Assembly (NCBI GenBank): GCA_947579605.1
Contig: OX388310.1
Coordinates: 1,302,001 to 1,366,000, forward strand
From: Athripsodes cinereus
Lineage: Eukaryota; Arthropoda; Insecta; Trichoptera; Leptoceridae
Reading direction: 5' to 3'
DNA: 64,000 nt
Shown: one piece after another, positions 22,776 to 35,420 of the stretch
How positions within the stretch are numbered: the stretch's first letter is position 1
How the letters are laid out: the number at the start of each line of letters is the position of its first letter
Notes under the pieces: model-generated
Database searches by the model: none
Seen by the model: the letters and a program-made list of their open reading frames with translations, nothing else
What the model was told of the DNA's origin: nothing
Position numbers and translations under genes: made by a program

Positions 22776-25700
22776 TAGGTATGCATGTGATTCTACTCAA
22801 ATCGTTTCTTAGATACTCTACGTGCAGTAAAAGGTTTTATTTGGTCTTGAAAAAGACTATTAAGATTTAACCTGACATCAACTAGGACGTTGAGAGAAGG
22901 TGGCAGGGTTTGACGATGCGGATGTCATGGAGGCAGCAGGCTTCGATATTTATACTCGTATTATAACTAATGCCCATCTTTCCACGTCTTTCGACTTTAC
23001 TCAGCACAGATCCTCATTTAGATCACTGTATGTAAGCAGTTTTTGCATCTTCAAATGTCAATATTTTTATCTGCTCAGATATTGTTTGGATGAGAATAAG
23101 TATGCCTCCTTTTCTATGAACTATATCTGAAAGGTTTAGTTAAGTAGGTTCCAAAGGAATGATTAGAATAGAAATCTTTGAATATGCACATCTTGTCTTA
23201 AAATTGTTCAAATTAACAAAATTATGATACATTTTTTTTAGTTTCAATAGTTTAATAAAGTTAAATTTTTGGGTGTTATTATTTAGAAACTAGTTAAAAA
23301 AAAAATAATTTGGAGATGTGAATCGGTGAATGATAAATGCGACAATTAATAATACCTTCAATTGGAATTCACGTGAAATTCTCGAATTTTAATCAAATTT
23401 GTGACAAAAGTGTTTCCAAAATTTTATTATAGTTAAATAAAAATAAAAGGCGCCCTTGAGACGGTCTAGGGACTTTTAAATGGCGTCAAAACAAAATCAT
23501 CCATAATCATCATCATCATATTATATGTGAGTTTGTGATGAAGGTGGAAATGTTTTGTATTGTAAATGTTTTGTTTTCTCTGGGATCACATTGACTAAAA
23601 CCAGTAATGGTCCCAGTAGAGCATAATATATTTTCAGTAATATTAAAAATATCTGATAGAAAGGAAGAGGATGAATTTGTAACTGAATTTCTAAATGAAA
23701 AATTAAAGACAATGGAAAAATTAACGATTCCTTCTTGTGATTTTCAGCTAGCACAAATGCAGATTTTTTACGGATTGATAGACTTATGAACATATAAAAT
23801 TATTGAATGGATTTTAACAACTCGTTATTTTTCGTAAGGGATTATAATTTGAAAGCGAATCCTTAATAATCCTTCTACAACTTATCGTATTTCAACAAAA
23901 AAGGAAAAAGGGCTAAATTATTGTTATTGTTGTTAAAAAGTACAGCTTGAGTCCAATTTTTTTTAGTTATTTTAATTAAATACCTATATGAAACCCATGT
24001 TGATAAATTAATGAAGATCTCCAAAATGTTTTTTATTAAATCAACGAAAAGTTCATCTATGAATATAATATGTGAAGGCTTTATACATAAATGAAGGTTA
24101 ATGGATTAATTTTTTCACAAATATTAAAGTATGAATGCAGAGTATTCACCTCTATCGTACGACTGATAGGTTCTGAAAAACTGATTAAGAAGCTAAAACT
24201 TTTATTCAATAACATTATAAATATTACTTAATTCATTTCAATGTTAGATTTCAATAGTTTAAATAGTATATTAGCACTACCACAAGTAAAATACATCACG
24301 CTATAGAAGGCTGCATTTCTGAATAATATTGAAGAATAATAAGTAGCTACGCAATTTTTTTTGCATATAGACAAAAAAGATGCTACTTAACGAATAAACA
24401 TACGGAAACATTTTACCAATTTTTTTTTGAAATTCTAGTCTAAATTAAAGGACGTTGTGTATTTTACTCTAACGCAATAGTAAAATGGCAACGACCAACA
24501 TTACGAAAAAAGTACTACAAACAATGAGACACACGTAAGCAGTTCTTTGTTAATTTGTTTCTGTTTTGTCTTCTTACTTTTGTTTTGTGTTTATGACGGA
24601 CGTGAGGCTCCATCTTCAATGCGTAATTGTTACATAAACCATCGCAACAATAATATCATGAGCTTTATTCCGGTCACAAAGCTCGTCAGTAATAAAACAA
24701 TACAACACCTTTGCGAAACGTGAAAGGGACGAAGTATAATACATGGTATAACTACCCTGAAATAACTACGCGATGTTGCCCGTTTATAAAAAGTGTGTGA
24801 AAATCGAAACAAAAATGTGTGAGATGAATATGAAATATTTTCTTTTGTAAGTTTTATCTGTGAAATAAGAAAATAAAAAAAAGTTCCAAATTTGAATTCT
24901 GCTGTAAATTTATGAATGCTTCTATTGGATGATACAATTTTTATGAGTTAAACAGTTTCTTCGTCCAAACTACGGTTACAAACGAAGGAACAAATGTTTT
25001 TTTTTCAGCAGAAAAGGAAAAAGAAAAAAAGTTCGATCTCTTAAATAAAGTACAATGAAGTGATCTTGCATTCATCCCATCATCGCACTCAACGCTTCTC
25101 TTGAGAGCACAGGGCAGAAACCAGTCAGAGCGATCATTCAGAGCGACTCTGCGCGAATTGCGTCACCTGCATCCACGACATTCTCAGCGCTTTGACATCG
25201 TTGTTATAGGAATGGTGTATTGTGAAAGAAGGATGCCTGGGACGTTGGGACCCTTGTGGACGGTAGAACAGTGCTCTTTTTGGTCAACTACTATGTGCAT
25301 TCTCAGAACATGTACGACAGATCTCGACCACATTTATGTTGTACGAGTACAAATTTAAAAAAAGTTTGTTAATTAATTATTACTTTAATAGATTTAAGAA
25401 TATGTATCATTGTGTTTAGTGTATTGTGAACTTTGAACACGATGATAATGATGACTCTGGATGATTTTGTTTTGACGCCGTTTAACAGTCCGTAGACCGT
25501 CCCAAGGGCGCCGGTGTAGAGTGCAGTTTTCAATTTGCTTCTGAAGCTGGCGAGTCTGTCATGTCATCCATTGATGGTTTTCAGAATAAATAAATAAATA
25601 AATATACTCGTAATATAATCACGCCGTTCAGGATCCTCAGAAATGAGAGTGATTTGGAAGACACAGGTAAATAACTCCTTGAATATAATTTTTTTTTAAT

Positions 25701-26107
25701 AAATCAAACTTTTCAATCCTTCAGCATAACTGAAATTCTACTCGTAAAGACGGCATTAAACTTTTTCATCATATCAGGAAAATTGCTTTTATACCTTCCA
25801 TAAAACTAAATAATACAAGGATTCATGTCATTGAGGTTGTATATTATAATAATATATAAGGAAAAGTTTAAAATTTCATAATTGCCGAAACATAAAGACC
25901 GCGTCTGAAAACGGAAGCAGTCAGTTTTGAATTAAGAGTTTCCTGTTACTAGAGGACGGACTACTAAATAATAATAATAATTTATCCAAGGTAGGCAACT
26001 AATAGAGCTTCTCAAAGTTTAACGTAGACCAAATGATTTTTTTCTGGTCTACAATAATTTTATGAAATAAACAAAGAATAAAGAGAACTGTATAAAAAAA
26101 CTTTGTC

Positions 26108-26345
26108 CCGTGGAGCACCCGGTAAAGAATTGGTGTCCCACTCTTCTCCGTAAGTTTTCGAGTGTCCTGTAAAAGGCAGGTGTTCGAAAAAATTAAGACA
26201 TTTTACATCTCAAATTAAGCCATGAGGTTTGCCATCCACTCTGAATGTCTTGATTTTATATTAACACTTGTTTATTTTATGCAGCTGGTCTGCTGGCTAC
26301 CCCACTTGTGGGATATGCCTTGATGGTAAAGTAGTAATATTAGTA
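26108..26345 (-). mobile_element. SINE family A
   Basis: Reverse-oriented near-full copy with CCGTGGAGCACCCGGTAAAG at one end and CACTTGTGGGATATGCC and GATGGTA near the other. Partial relatives follow at about 26756-26832 and 27318-27372. Confidence 0.75.
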
Positions 26346-26554
26346 GTGTAAAAAACAATTATACGTGTAAAAAATATGATTTAAAGATAAAAAAAATGGG
26401 TAGCATTTACAATCGACTTGTCTTTTTTTAAGTTTTTTCTTTATGCTATCATCTTCACAACTAAAAATAAAAAAGGGAGTCTGAATGTTCCATGGAACAC
26501 TCAGAAAATAATAAGTCTCGCTCTATAAATGGCGGATGATCGGAAAAATAAACA

Positions 26555-26690
26555 AATTTTAAATTTTCCACGATCCTGTTTCGCAGGGTCCGCGGTTCGA
26601 TCCCAGATGCCGGCAAAATCCTCTTTCACGATACAAGCTTTTAGCTTACTGTGAAAGGTATATAAGATTGTATTTGTGTTTTTAACAAAA
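26555..26690 (+). mobile_element. tRNA-derived SINE, family B
   Basis: Plus-strand copy of the same family with a canonical-looking B box, GGTTCGATCCC at about 26592, followed by GCCGGCAAAATCCTCTTTCA and a tail matching the reverse complement of the other two copies. Confidence 0.6.
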
Positions 26691-27149
26691 ACCCACATAT
26701 ATCTTTAAAAAAAATCAGCTATGTTATAATTGACACCTATCCAGTATGCTTTATTTTTTTTTTGTTGGCCCGGAGAGAATAACTTGCACATTTGTTGCAT
26801 GCAGCTGGTCTGCTGGTTACCCCAATTTTTTTTCACATAAAGGGTTTTCCCACCACTTTCCCCTGGATGTTTTAAGAGCTGAGCTCCTATATCATCCAGA
26901 CTCAACGAAACAAAAGAAAAATTCAAAATCCTCCCCGAAACTACAACCCTTAATGTCCCTTGGAGGAGATACTCACTACAAGGCACTACTCACTTCTACA
27001 ATGTTCTTACAAACTATGTTCTTACAGTTACGTATTGCTACGTACTAAATTTCTTAACACTGTTTAGTGTATTTACACTAAACACTTTATTACACACACG
27101 ACAACACTTTACAGCTTATTATCTAAGTAGTAGTATCAGAGTGCCAATA

Positions 27150-27308
27150 AGATGGAGCGATCAAATTAAGTAGGCCACACAGAGCTCACTTCACGGGGCC
27201 TAACACATGGCGGAGGATCGCTCAACATGGAGACAGATGGTTTACAGGACGAGGCATGATGGTCACGATCCTCAGGATTGAGGGACCGACAGAGATGATG
27301 ATGATGAG
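27150..27308 (+). mobile_element. LINE 3' end with GAT-repeat tail
   Basis: The frame reads RWSDQIK, then (after stops) HMAEDRSTWRQMVYRTRHDG and HDPQD, stop, followed by (GAT)n. Related 3' ends occur at about 42480-42548 (plus) and 47612-47645 (minus). No intact coding. Confidence 0.6.
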
Positions 27309-28427
27309 TATCAAGACAATAATTTACCCCATTTGCGTGAAATACCGTGATGGTAAAGTTGTAGTAGTAATCTGAATGGAGTGCACAGAATAAATGTAAA
27401 ATTTAAAAATATTTTGTGCTCTACCCATATTTTGAATACATTTTCTTGAGATTCAGTCACCGGAGAGTATAATTTAATAGGGGGAAATCTTGACCACTGA
27501 AATATTAATATTTTAATGGAACTCGTAAACCACTGAGATGTATCAGGAAACCATGAGAATATACTAGTATACACAAGGTAATAGGTTAAATAATGCAGAG
27601 ATGTTCAGTCGAAGGTATTATACGTTCTATCTATGAAGGTTATCCGGAGTAATGGATAGAATATTACTTGGATATAAAACGTTTAAAAAAACTTAAGTAA
27701 TTTCTTTCCTATGGGACTCTAGTCGAGAGGAAAATATAACCTATACGATACGGCTAACATAATATTTTATTTATTTATATTCTTGGAACCACAATAGGTA
27801 AATGGAAAGAGTTTTATCATTTACCAAAAATGCATGTTTTGTTATACAAAGATTGTACAATTTCTCTAACGGTACTTTTATGTAATGCAGATTGTTTATT
27901 TAAGAAATTGTTACATAATATTTCATGTTTCAGTTAAAAATGGACAGAAATAATATACCTACATGCATGTGCACAAACGCATGCTACGTATCTCCTGAAC
28001 CGAAAAAGTTCAGGCTCTTGCCTGGAGGTCCTAGCCAGAACTCGAACAGATCGTGAGATACTGTTCGTCAAAAAGCGACTCAAATGAGAGAAGAAGTACA
28101 AAGTGCAAAGTTCAAGCACGGTAGAAGGAAAGGTAAAAGGAGGAAGGCGGTTGGCCGAAGGCGGAGATCGTGGATCAAAAGGCATTCGCACAAATGATCA
28201 ACGATCTCGAGGGGAGTTGACAAGGCACAAAAAAAACACAAGATGAACATTTACATTTTGACACATAAATACGTGTAAGAAGGCCTTAGACTAGATGTTG
28301 TGACGATGTAAGTAGAATCGTAAGAAGGAAGCGTACCTATACAGCATGCCAAAGATAGAAAAGAAAGAATAGTCAAAAAGGGATAGGTCCAGATATGGTC
28401 ACAGACAGGCTAGAGAAAAACAATAAA

Positions 28428-28680
28428 TACTACTACTATACTATCATAAAATTCACAAGTGGAGTAGCCAGCGGGACAACTACCAATAATAAACATGCAG
28501 ATTGTCCTTTCTGTACTGACATAAATAAATAAGACATTCAGGATGGGTGGCATACCTCATCTCTGAAATGTAGATGTAAATTATCTTATGAGTGAGTTTT
28601 TACGAGCACTTACCTTTTCAGGACCCTCTGAAACTTACAGAAAAGAGTGGTCGAACTTTTCTTTACCGGAGAGTTCACAA
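28428..28680 (+). mobile_element. SINE family A
   Basis: Plus-strand copy: TACTACTACTATACTATCA start, GGAGTAGCCAGC, GACATTCAGGATGGGTGGCA, then a diverged GGACCCTCTGAAACTTACAG end. Confidence 0.7.
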
Positions 28681-29496
28681 ACGTTTTTAATTTGTGGAGA
28701 ATATCTACACGTAATTTTAATACAATATTTACATCAAAAGACAATCACAACTCATTTTCCATAATTTCAAGGGTTTCCCGACTTCTAATTTAAACCTTAA
28801 CGATGGAAACAATAGTACCTAAGTATGTAGGTATTATTTAATATAGAACCTCATTTACATCTGAAGCGATGGAGGAGGTTTCAAAGGATTTTCTATGATT
28901 TAACATTTTGAATAATAATTTTAGGTGATTTATCGTTCGTTTTAATTTGACATTAAATTTACTTTCTGTCATCATCTTATCTTGTTCATTCACATTAAAC
29001 TTTTTGCCCTCAAGCTTTTTCTTTTAAAAAACAACTAATAATCCAGACATTTTCATTTGAAACGAAAGCTTAGATGGAAAAAAAATAAGAGTACATTGAT
29101 CTTTTTTCCTACAAGGATTAAAACTGTAGGGGTATGATACTGGAAAAAAGATATAACAAAATTAAGTGAATAATTAACTGATAACGATAATAATCATGAT
29201 GTTATTATTATAAACGTTATTATAAAATGATGTGGCTGCTATAAAATAAGGTGTTACTTTTATGTGCTTTTATTATTAAATAAATAACGTAATAATAAGC
29301 TATTAATACACCCAATATACTTATTAATGAATATTTTTATATAACGTAACAATAGCCGACGAATTAACCTTGTGCATATGGATAATATTATTATGATGCA
29401 AGATGTGCGTAAAAAGTAATCGAGTAACATTTTCGTTTAAATACATTTATTTATTTATGTGAAATTATCGTAATTAAATTATATAACTATCTGAAA

Positions 29497-29720
29497 GAAG
29501 GGTGTGCTGAAGCGCTGGCGTTCGAGAACCACGTAGCTTCATCAAGTGGATCAAGGATGGGCGTGTGTTAAATAAGAGAAATCGACGTACATGTATGAGA
29601 TATTGTAAGAATGTAGAACATTATTGGTCACTCTAATACAGAGGAAGCGAAAGAAGTAGGTATGTAAGGATAGATCTATATTGCGTTCCGTTCTCTCTGC
29701 CTTCCTCACTTGGGATAGAT
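29497..29720 (+). mobile_element. RTE-like LINE 3' end
   Basis: Shares GAAATCGACGT, TGTATGAGA and GCGTTCCGTTCTCTCTGCC blocks with the fragments at 35124, 44628 and 50137, and matches the reverse complement of the 4343-4775 3' end. No intact frame. Confidence 0.6.
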
Positions 29721-30663
29721 ATTAGATATAGATAGTTTTTTGTTTAAAGTATCCGTTGGTTTTTCTGTAATTTATATTAGTGATTGTCAATTTATTTTGA
29801 TGATTATGTTTCGATCCTGTTTAATTGAATTTCGTTTTTTGCTTATTATATTATTGTTTATTTTTATTGTTTCTAATTGTCCCTAGGCCCCTATTATGCA
29901 GGCAATTGGACTCGTCATACATACATACATATGAAATTCATCACAATCTCAAATATATTAAAAATAAAACAGCTTTTTTAACAACTTTAGTTAGGTAAAA
30001 TATTTCTCTGTAGTCACGAATGGAAAGAGTATTACTCCGACACTCTCCCCAAGTGTTAGGTCATTTATTGGTTTTATTCACTTTTAAATAAATTGTATAA
30101 ATAAAAATGGACTCGAATCGTTTTTATCTCGTTCATTAGATATTAATTAGATAGGTGGGGTATTTATTCGTTTCATTGTTAATAACAATAAAATTCACAC
30201 ATAGTTTTCTACATATTATCTTTATGCTAATAATATATCATAATTGGAATTATTGTTATTATGTACTTCAAATTATATATCCACTTCAAGTGAGAGAATA
30301 ATCTAATGCAATATATTTTATATTTTTGGCATTTCTTCTTCTCCTCGTGCCTTATCAGGATCCCCCAACGTTGGGAATCACCTCTGCAAAGACATGGGGA
30401 ACATGCATGTAAGAGGAATATGAATAAATGTTATCAATTTATATTAATAAAAATACGCTGATCACGAATATCCTTATAAGAAACGATAAAATAAAACTTT
30501 TCGTTCATTATTATCCTTTTATAAATCCTTTTTTTCTGTCAAAATTTTAAACGCCCTGCCATTATCACTTATTTTAGAAGGATTAACTATGTAACAGTTG
30601 CGAGACATTTTGAATGTTTTTTAAGTATTCGACAATGCACATCCGTTACTTGATTATTTAAAT

Positions 30664-30751
30664 CGCGATCGATTTCGGTAAACCTATACCATTGACGAGC
30701 GATATAATACTATCGCTCGTCAATGCTATAGGTTTACCGAAATCGATCGCG
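30664..30751. repeat. Near-perfect 41-bp-arm palindrome
   Basis: Arms 30664-30704 and 30711-30751 are complementary with one mismatch around a 6-base spacer (TAATAC). Each arm contains CGATCGATTTCGGTAAACC and TTGACGAGCGATA (in reverse on the right). The surroundings are AT-rich while the arms are balanced in composition, pointing to an inserted foldback element of uncertain borders. Confidence 0.85.
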
Positions 30752-31459
30752 GTGAGTCGTGTCATAACGCAGTCTATCTATACCGCCTGATGACGTCATT
30801 GGGGGACCTTTTTTAGGTGATGTGCAAAAATTGTTTTTCAATTGGAAATAAAAGCCTTAAAATGCGTATGTAAAGAAGCAGTATAATTTTCAAACTTTTT
30901 GTACTACCTTTTTTCAGCTGATTTTTTTTTATTGTGAAAGATCCCCATTGCTGACTAACATTAAGGTCGACTAGATTGAATACCTAAATCATTTTCTGCG
31001 AGGGAATAAATATGAAATCAACTCATATTAATGGCAACGGTTGAAAGATGACATGGTCGTATCAGAAGACAGGCCTCATGACTGTATGATATAATACACT
31101 GGAATAGAATGGGGTGTGTGGAGGAGCTCTGCTTTTTTTTAATAAATTTGATAAGTATTGTATACTGTGAAAGTTTACAATATTGTAGGTTCAATAAATT
31201 CCTATTTACAATTGTCGAACACAACTAGTCAAACACGCAGCTTACCAGTGCAACCCAAGGACGTATCTATAATGATCCTCGTTCCACATAGGAAGCTTAC
31301 CTATACCTATGTATAAAGCAAAATAGAGTATTGCAACTCAATCAATATTCCTTGCTTAACTTGTAAACAAGTCCAAGGTTCAATTCACAGGAGCAGTGTA
31401 CAAAGCCCATACACTAAACTAAGTGTATGATTTTTAGTTATTGACATGGTATTCCTTAC

Positions 31460-31626
31460 CTTGCATTCATAATATGGTCTTCATGGTTCCCTCTATTCAG
31501 GAAGACTCCTCCAGGAAATACTAGCAGGCAAGAGAGAAGTAACAGGAAGACTTCCAGTCCTTTCTTACCTCGATCCACAAAGTCTCCATTGAACACATAT
31601 GGGTTTTCAGGTGACGGTAAGCCATT
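31460..31626 (-). CDS. rdgC: rdgC exon with the GDxVDRG and RGNHE motifs (167 bp)
   Basis: First exon of the gene visible in transcription order. It begins after a TTTATTACAG acceptor, in phase 0 with AAT GGC TTA, and gives 55 codons plus two bases (AG) of a split arginine codon. The donor is AG|GTAAGG. The protein starts [12 protein letters not shown] and contains GDFVDRG (about residues 14-20 of the window's protein fragment) and [10 protein letters not shown] (about 43-52). GDxVDRG and GNHE are two of the three signature motifs of PPP phosphatases and supply metal-binding Asp, Asn and His residues. A leucine-rich segment between them is the buried helix normal for the fold. The GDxHG motif should end the preceding exon, which was not found. 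A SINE remnant starts about 50 bp upstream of the acceptor. Confidence 0.9.
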
Positions 31627-31676
31627 CTGTAATAAAGGAAAATATATATTTTTTAGTAATTTTAACAAACTAAACT

Positions 31677-31775
31677 TCTTCACGGAACAGAGCAACCGGC
31701 AAAGAGTTGGTCTATAACTCATTTTCGTAATTTTTTTAGTGTCCAATAAAAGGAAGGCCTTTAAAAAAATACATT
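31677..31775 (-). mobile_element. SINE family A, 3' part only
   Basis: Matches the family's 3' part in reverse: CACGGAACAGAGCAACCGGC, AAAGAGTTGGTCT, then TAGTGTCC and AGGAAGGCC. It lies about 50 bp upstream of the acceptor of the GDFVDRG exon, and is followed at about 31776-31836 by a scrap of the MITE described at 45856-46083. Confidence 0.6.
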
Positions 31776-33039
31776 TTAGATGATGGGTGTCTACCCGAAA
31801 ATCTTCTAAGAGTAAAAATATTTATAGTAAAAATGAACAATGTATTTTTTTATAATCTCGAAACAGTGGTAATAAAATTATTTTCATGTTCAAAGTAATT
31901 ATTTTGTTTGACTAGCAGTGAAAAAGCTATGGCGAGTTAAAGTTTTAATTTTGACTTTGCCGTTTTAAAGAATGAAAGATTAAGTTGTTTGCTCGTTATT
32001 ATTATTCATTCGTACAAGGCTTGAAAGCTGAAATTCTAAGAACAATAGAATTCACGTTAATTCACTATAAAATTGTAAATTAAATTACAAACACCTTCCT
32101 TTTTGGAATATTATTTCTTAAATAGTATTTCGGCAATATTTGAATATCCATTGAAATATTTATTTCTTACTCAAGACTCATGAATGCGTAAAATTGTGCT
32201 GTAGATAATGAGAAACAAATTAATTTCTCGAAAAACTTTTCATCTTTCTTCTTGAATGGTTACCACCTTCTATTTTTCAGAAATTTCTTTTTTTATAATG
32301 TTCTAGACAACTTACTTTGCGCCGTTTTTTGGAAAATCACCGCAAGGGCACATACTCATATTTTTATTAAAATCATTAGCTTAACATTCAGAATATAGTA
32401 GCGAAATTATTTTACAATGATTTCACATTAATTGTAAACTCAACACATGATCAGATAAGACTAAGATAATATAACATTAGCTTATTTGAGATAGAATTTC
32501 AGGGCTTTCCAGAGGTTTGTAGATTCCTGGGTGTCTAGGTGGGATCTTCTGCGTGGGCCGGGTTTACCACCGGCTGACGCAGGGGAGTCTGAGAATTGAG
32601 CTTGCATGGCGTGGCGAATGTTGCGTGGCGAACTCTTGTTTTTCGTTTTGTTTTGTGCGTCCTGTCTCCCTTGGTGGAGAGTAGATTTGGTTGGAATATC
32701 CCCATTGGGAGGGAAATAGTTTTCCACACTACCCCGTTTCGGTGATCCCTGGGCTCACTGTCTTAAAACCGAAATGTTTCTGGACACTTTATCTCTGTTA
32801 TCTGTACCAACTGTATATATTATGTGTGTGTAAGTGTATGTATATGTGTATATATATGTATATGTATTGTATTGTACTTAGTTTTTGGATATAATATTGG
32901 TTTTATTTTTCTTTCAAGAATTTATTATGGTTAACAATGTCACACATGTATTGTGTGATCACTTTATTTTATTTTTTCCCAATATGGGCTATTTTTTGTT
33001 TCTGTTTGTTTATTGTTCCAACGAGGCGACTTACGTTGA

Positions 33040-33150
33040 TCTGTTCTTCGGGTCGCCCGTGAGGAAATGAAAGTGAGTGTGCAAATTCGGATAAATAGGA
33101 GTCCCCGACTCCTGAGATATCCGAGTGTGTAGAGGTTCTCTCAATGATAA
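33040..33150 (+). repeat. Same TATCC...CGGATAAAT repeat family, opposite orientation
   Basis: Contains CAAATTCGGATAAATAGGAG and CTGAGATATCCGAGTGTGT. The less AT-rich stretch just before it (about 32480-32770) may be part of the same or another old repeat, but I do not recognise it. Confidence 0.5.
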
Positions 33151-33447
33151 GCTTATTTGGTAGTTTCTCAGACTAGACATGAACCTGCAGTCCATTGTTT
33201 TCCTGAGTTTTGCTTTGTCTAATTAAGCTACCAGGCTTTATACAGAAGGCTTTGAAATTCTCTCTTATAAACCACAATAACGGCTTCGTGTGTAGGCATT
33301 GTTCAGGTATACCTAGCAAAGGCATCATATTCAGGATATTTCTAAAAGTTCCTAAGTGAATCCTAGCATAAGAACTATATATTTTTTTCTTATTTTAATT
33401 TATTTATCAACATGATAAAATGTCAGGGAATGGATTAAAAGGTTACA

Positions 33448-33530
33448 CATTTATTTATTTATATATTTATTCAGTTTTATACGGCAAAGCCTTTTACATG
33501 TTAAACTAAAAAAAATTAAAATAACAAAGG
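33448..33530 (-). mobile_element. LINE tail with (TTTA)n
   Basis: TTTATTTATTTATATATTTA, then CGGCAAAGCCTTTTACATGT; relative of the tail at 14325-14400. Confidence 0.5.
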
Positions 33531-34084
33531 TTATATTTAAAGTTAAATTGAAAAACACAATTCTCATAGTGGAATTAAGTAAACAATGTTTTTAACTTAA
33601 ATACATAATCATTAATTATAATGCAGAAAATTCAAAAAACAATTTGACTTGATTTGGTTCACGATAGTTTGAATTTAAATCAAATAATGTGATGGTTGGT
33701 TTCATTGAAAATAAATTTGTGAAATAAACATGTTTTGCTGTGTATAATTTTCGACATTTGTGTAGGTTTTGTTAATCCTATTCAACGGCGGTTGGTTGAC
33801 AAACGCAGTTTGTTTTCCTTCGTACAGTTTATAAAGATACAAAGCAAATGCACGATTTTATTATTCAGCTCTGAATTTACATTGTTTTCAAACTAAACTA
33901 TGCAAGTGCAACTTGACATAAAATGCAAATATATCCTGTGTTTGCTGTTCCACTCGTAGCATAGAAATTGTGAAAAGAGTGAGAAATATTATTTCTGTTG
34001 TTGGAACTTCATGAATAATTTGAATGAAAAATATATAATGCAATATAGGTATTATACCGATGATTCCAGGCAAACATACATCAA

Positions 34085-34790
34085 AAATGTTGTTACGCGT
34101 TACAGGAGAGCCTGCCCGGGAGAGGCTGCTTGGGTGGACCGGCGTGGTACTCGTTCGGTTACAAGAGGTACTATGTTTGTTCCGCCAGTGAGAACAACCT
34201 TGGGACAGCACTCGGCTAGGTATCTTGCCCCGAGGCTCTACAACTCTGTTCCCGAGCAAATAAAGTTGCTCGGTGGGTGGAGATGCTTCAGCCGGTGGCT
34301 AAAGGTTAGGTTGCTTGACACGGGTAGAGAGGAAGCAAAAAAGAGACTATTTTTACATGTTGTGTAATTTTTTTGTGCGATTTCAAGGTGAATTGGTAGA
34401 TACGGTACTTTCTTGATGTTTTGTAGCGGCTTGCCTCGATACAGGCATTCGCCTAGTGAGGTTGCTGCGGGTTATGACTGCATAGTCCTGATTGACTTGC
34501 TTGTTCCGGCGCGCGCGCTCAGTCACATATCTGTTTTGGCTGCCTGTTATGCATGTTGGATTGGTGTCTTGTTGTTTTTTCTTTTTTTAATTTTTTGTAT
34601 AACTTTTGTAATAAATGACAAACTTGTGGGCTTGGTATTATATAGCAAGGGGTTGGATGATGAGTGCGGGTTGAGTAGGATAATGCATTGTCTTTGATTT
34701 GTGATTGTGTGTATTATTTCTGTCCATGTGTGTTTTCTGACGTTTTGTAATAGTGATGAATAAATGAAATGAAATGAAATGAAATAAATA
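34085..34790 (+). mobile_element. CR1/Jockey-like LINE 3' end
   Basis: Frame 34011-34367 reads TRYRRACPGEAAWVDRRGTR and then VRTTLGQHSARYLAPRLYNS and VPEQIKLLGG, which is the C-terminal end of a non-LTR reverse transcriptase. A GC-richer 3' untranslated region and a (GAAAT)n tail at about 34763-34790 follow. 5'-truncated; the upstream part of the reading frame is flanking DNA. Confidence 0.75.
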
Positions 34791-35123
34791 TGAAGTTTTG
34801 TTTGAACCGCAGTTATTTGTACTAATCTATTTAAAATAATTTGATAATATGTTATTTTGTATATTGTTTTCATTATCAGATATGCACTGTTTTGACATAA
34901 TAATAAATAAAAATAAACACTTTATTGTCAAAAATAAATTTTACAAAAGGCGTACATATTGCGTCTTCCAGTAAACCTACATGATTGTTTTTTTTTTAAT
35001 TATATTTGTAAAAGCTGATTCAGTCGATTATTGTAAAACAAATAAATATATAGACGGTAAGTTAATTGCTATAGTGCAATATGATGTGTATTTATTTATA
35101 TTTAAGAAATTTTGAATGAAAAG

Positions 35124-35420
35124 AGTGAAAATTCAGAGTTGAATAAGTTGCGTTGGTGTGGCGAATGGATAATAAAAGAATACCTAAGAGGATGTAGGTA
35201 TCTGCCTGAAAGAGAGAAACGTGGACGTTCGAAAACTACGTGGTTTGATCACGTGGATCTAATTTTCAAGGACGGTTATTTGTTGGGTAAAAGAAACCAG
35301 CGTGGGTGTATGAGAAACTACGAATGTGGAAGTATGTATGTAGGGATAGAGTTTTGTGGCGTTCCGTTCTCTCTACCTACCCCGTTTTGGATACGACGTG
35401 AGGGTAAAGTGAAGTTCCTA
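35124..35420 (+). mobile_element. RTE-like LINE 3' end
   Basis: The frame reads LNKLRWCGEWIIKEYLRGCR then EREKRGRSKTTWFDHVDLIF and RNQRGCMRNYE, ending in the shared GGCGTTCCGTTCTCTCTACC block. 5'-truncated RT C-terminus, mutated. Confidence 0.65.

Larger units (their letters stand above)
21283..31459 (-). other. rdgC intron, 10.2 kb
   Basis: GT-AG intron between the 167-bp and 37-bp exons. Contents: RTE-like LINE pieces at about 22507-22775, 27150-27308 and 29497-29720; SINE copies at about 26108-26345, 26756-26832 (partial), 27318-27372 (partial) and 28428-28680; a tRNA-derived SINE at about 26555-26690; an inverted pair of related repeats at about 23448-23520 and 25436-25525; and a strong palindrome at 30664-30751. 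A less AT-rich patch at about 25085-25350 has an 85-codon reading frame resembling nothing I know. I saw nothing in 23530-25080 or 30770-31450. Confidence 0.7.
3628..31626 (-). other. rdgC: rdgC/PPEF protein phosphatase gene, internal part (five exons)
   Basis: Gene-level entry. In transcription order the exons are 31626-31460, 21282-21246, 14926-14777, 10428-10348 and 3813-3628, totalling 621 bp or 207 codons without a stop. Known of the family: RdgC/PPEF are calmodulin-regulated, EF-hand-bearing PPP-family phosphatases; in flies RdgC dephosphorylates rhodopsin in photoreceptors. Seen here: GDFVDRG, RGNHED, HGG, WSDPQP, RGAG and RSHE in the right order. Not seen: the exon carrying GDxHG (expected just upstream of the 31626 exon), the N-terminal calmodulin-binding part, the end of the catalytic domain after RSHE, and the EF-hands. 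The gene therefore probably extends past both window edges; if so the intron upstream of 31626 exceeds 32 kb. Every visible exon reads as intact, so I take it as a functional gene. Confidence 0.85.

Noticed and set aside
25101..25358. 85-codon open frame in a less AT-rich patch
   Set aside because: No recognisable domain and no splice signals, and the patch shares short stretches (GGACGTTGGGACCCTTG-like, near 19240) with repeat DNA.
34011..34367. 118-codon open frame as a host gene
   Set aside because: LGQHSARYLAPRLYNS and the (GAAAT)n tail identify it as a LINE 3' end.
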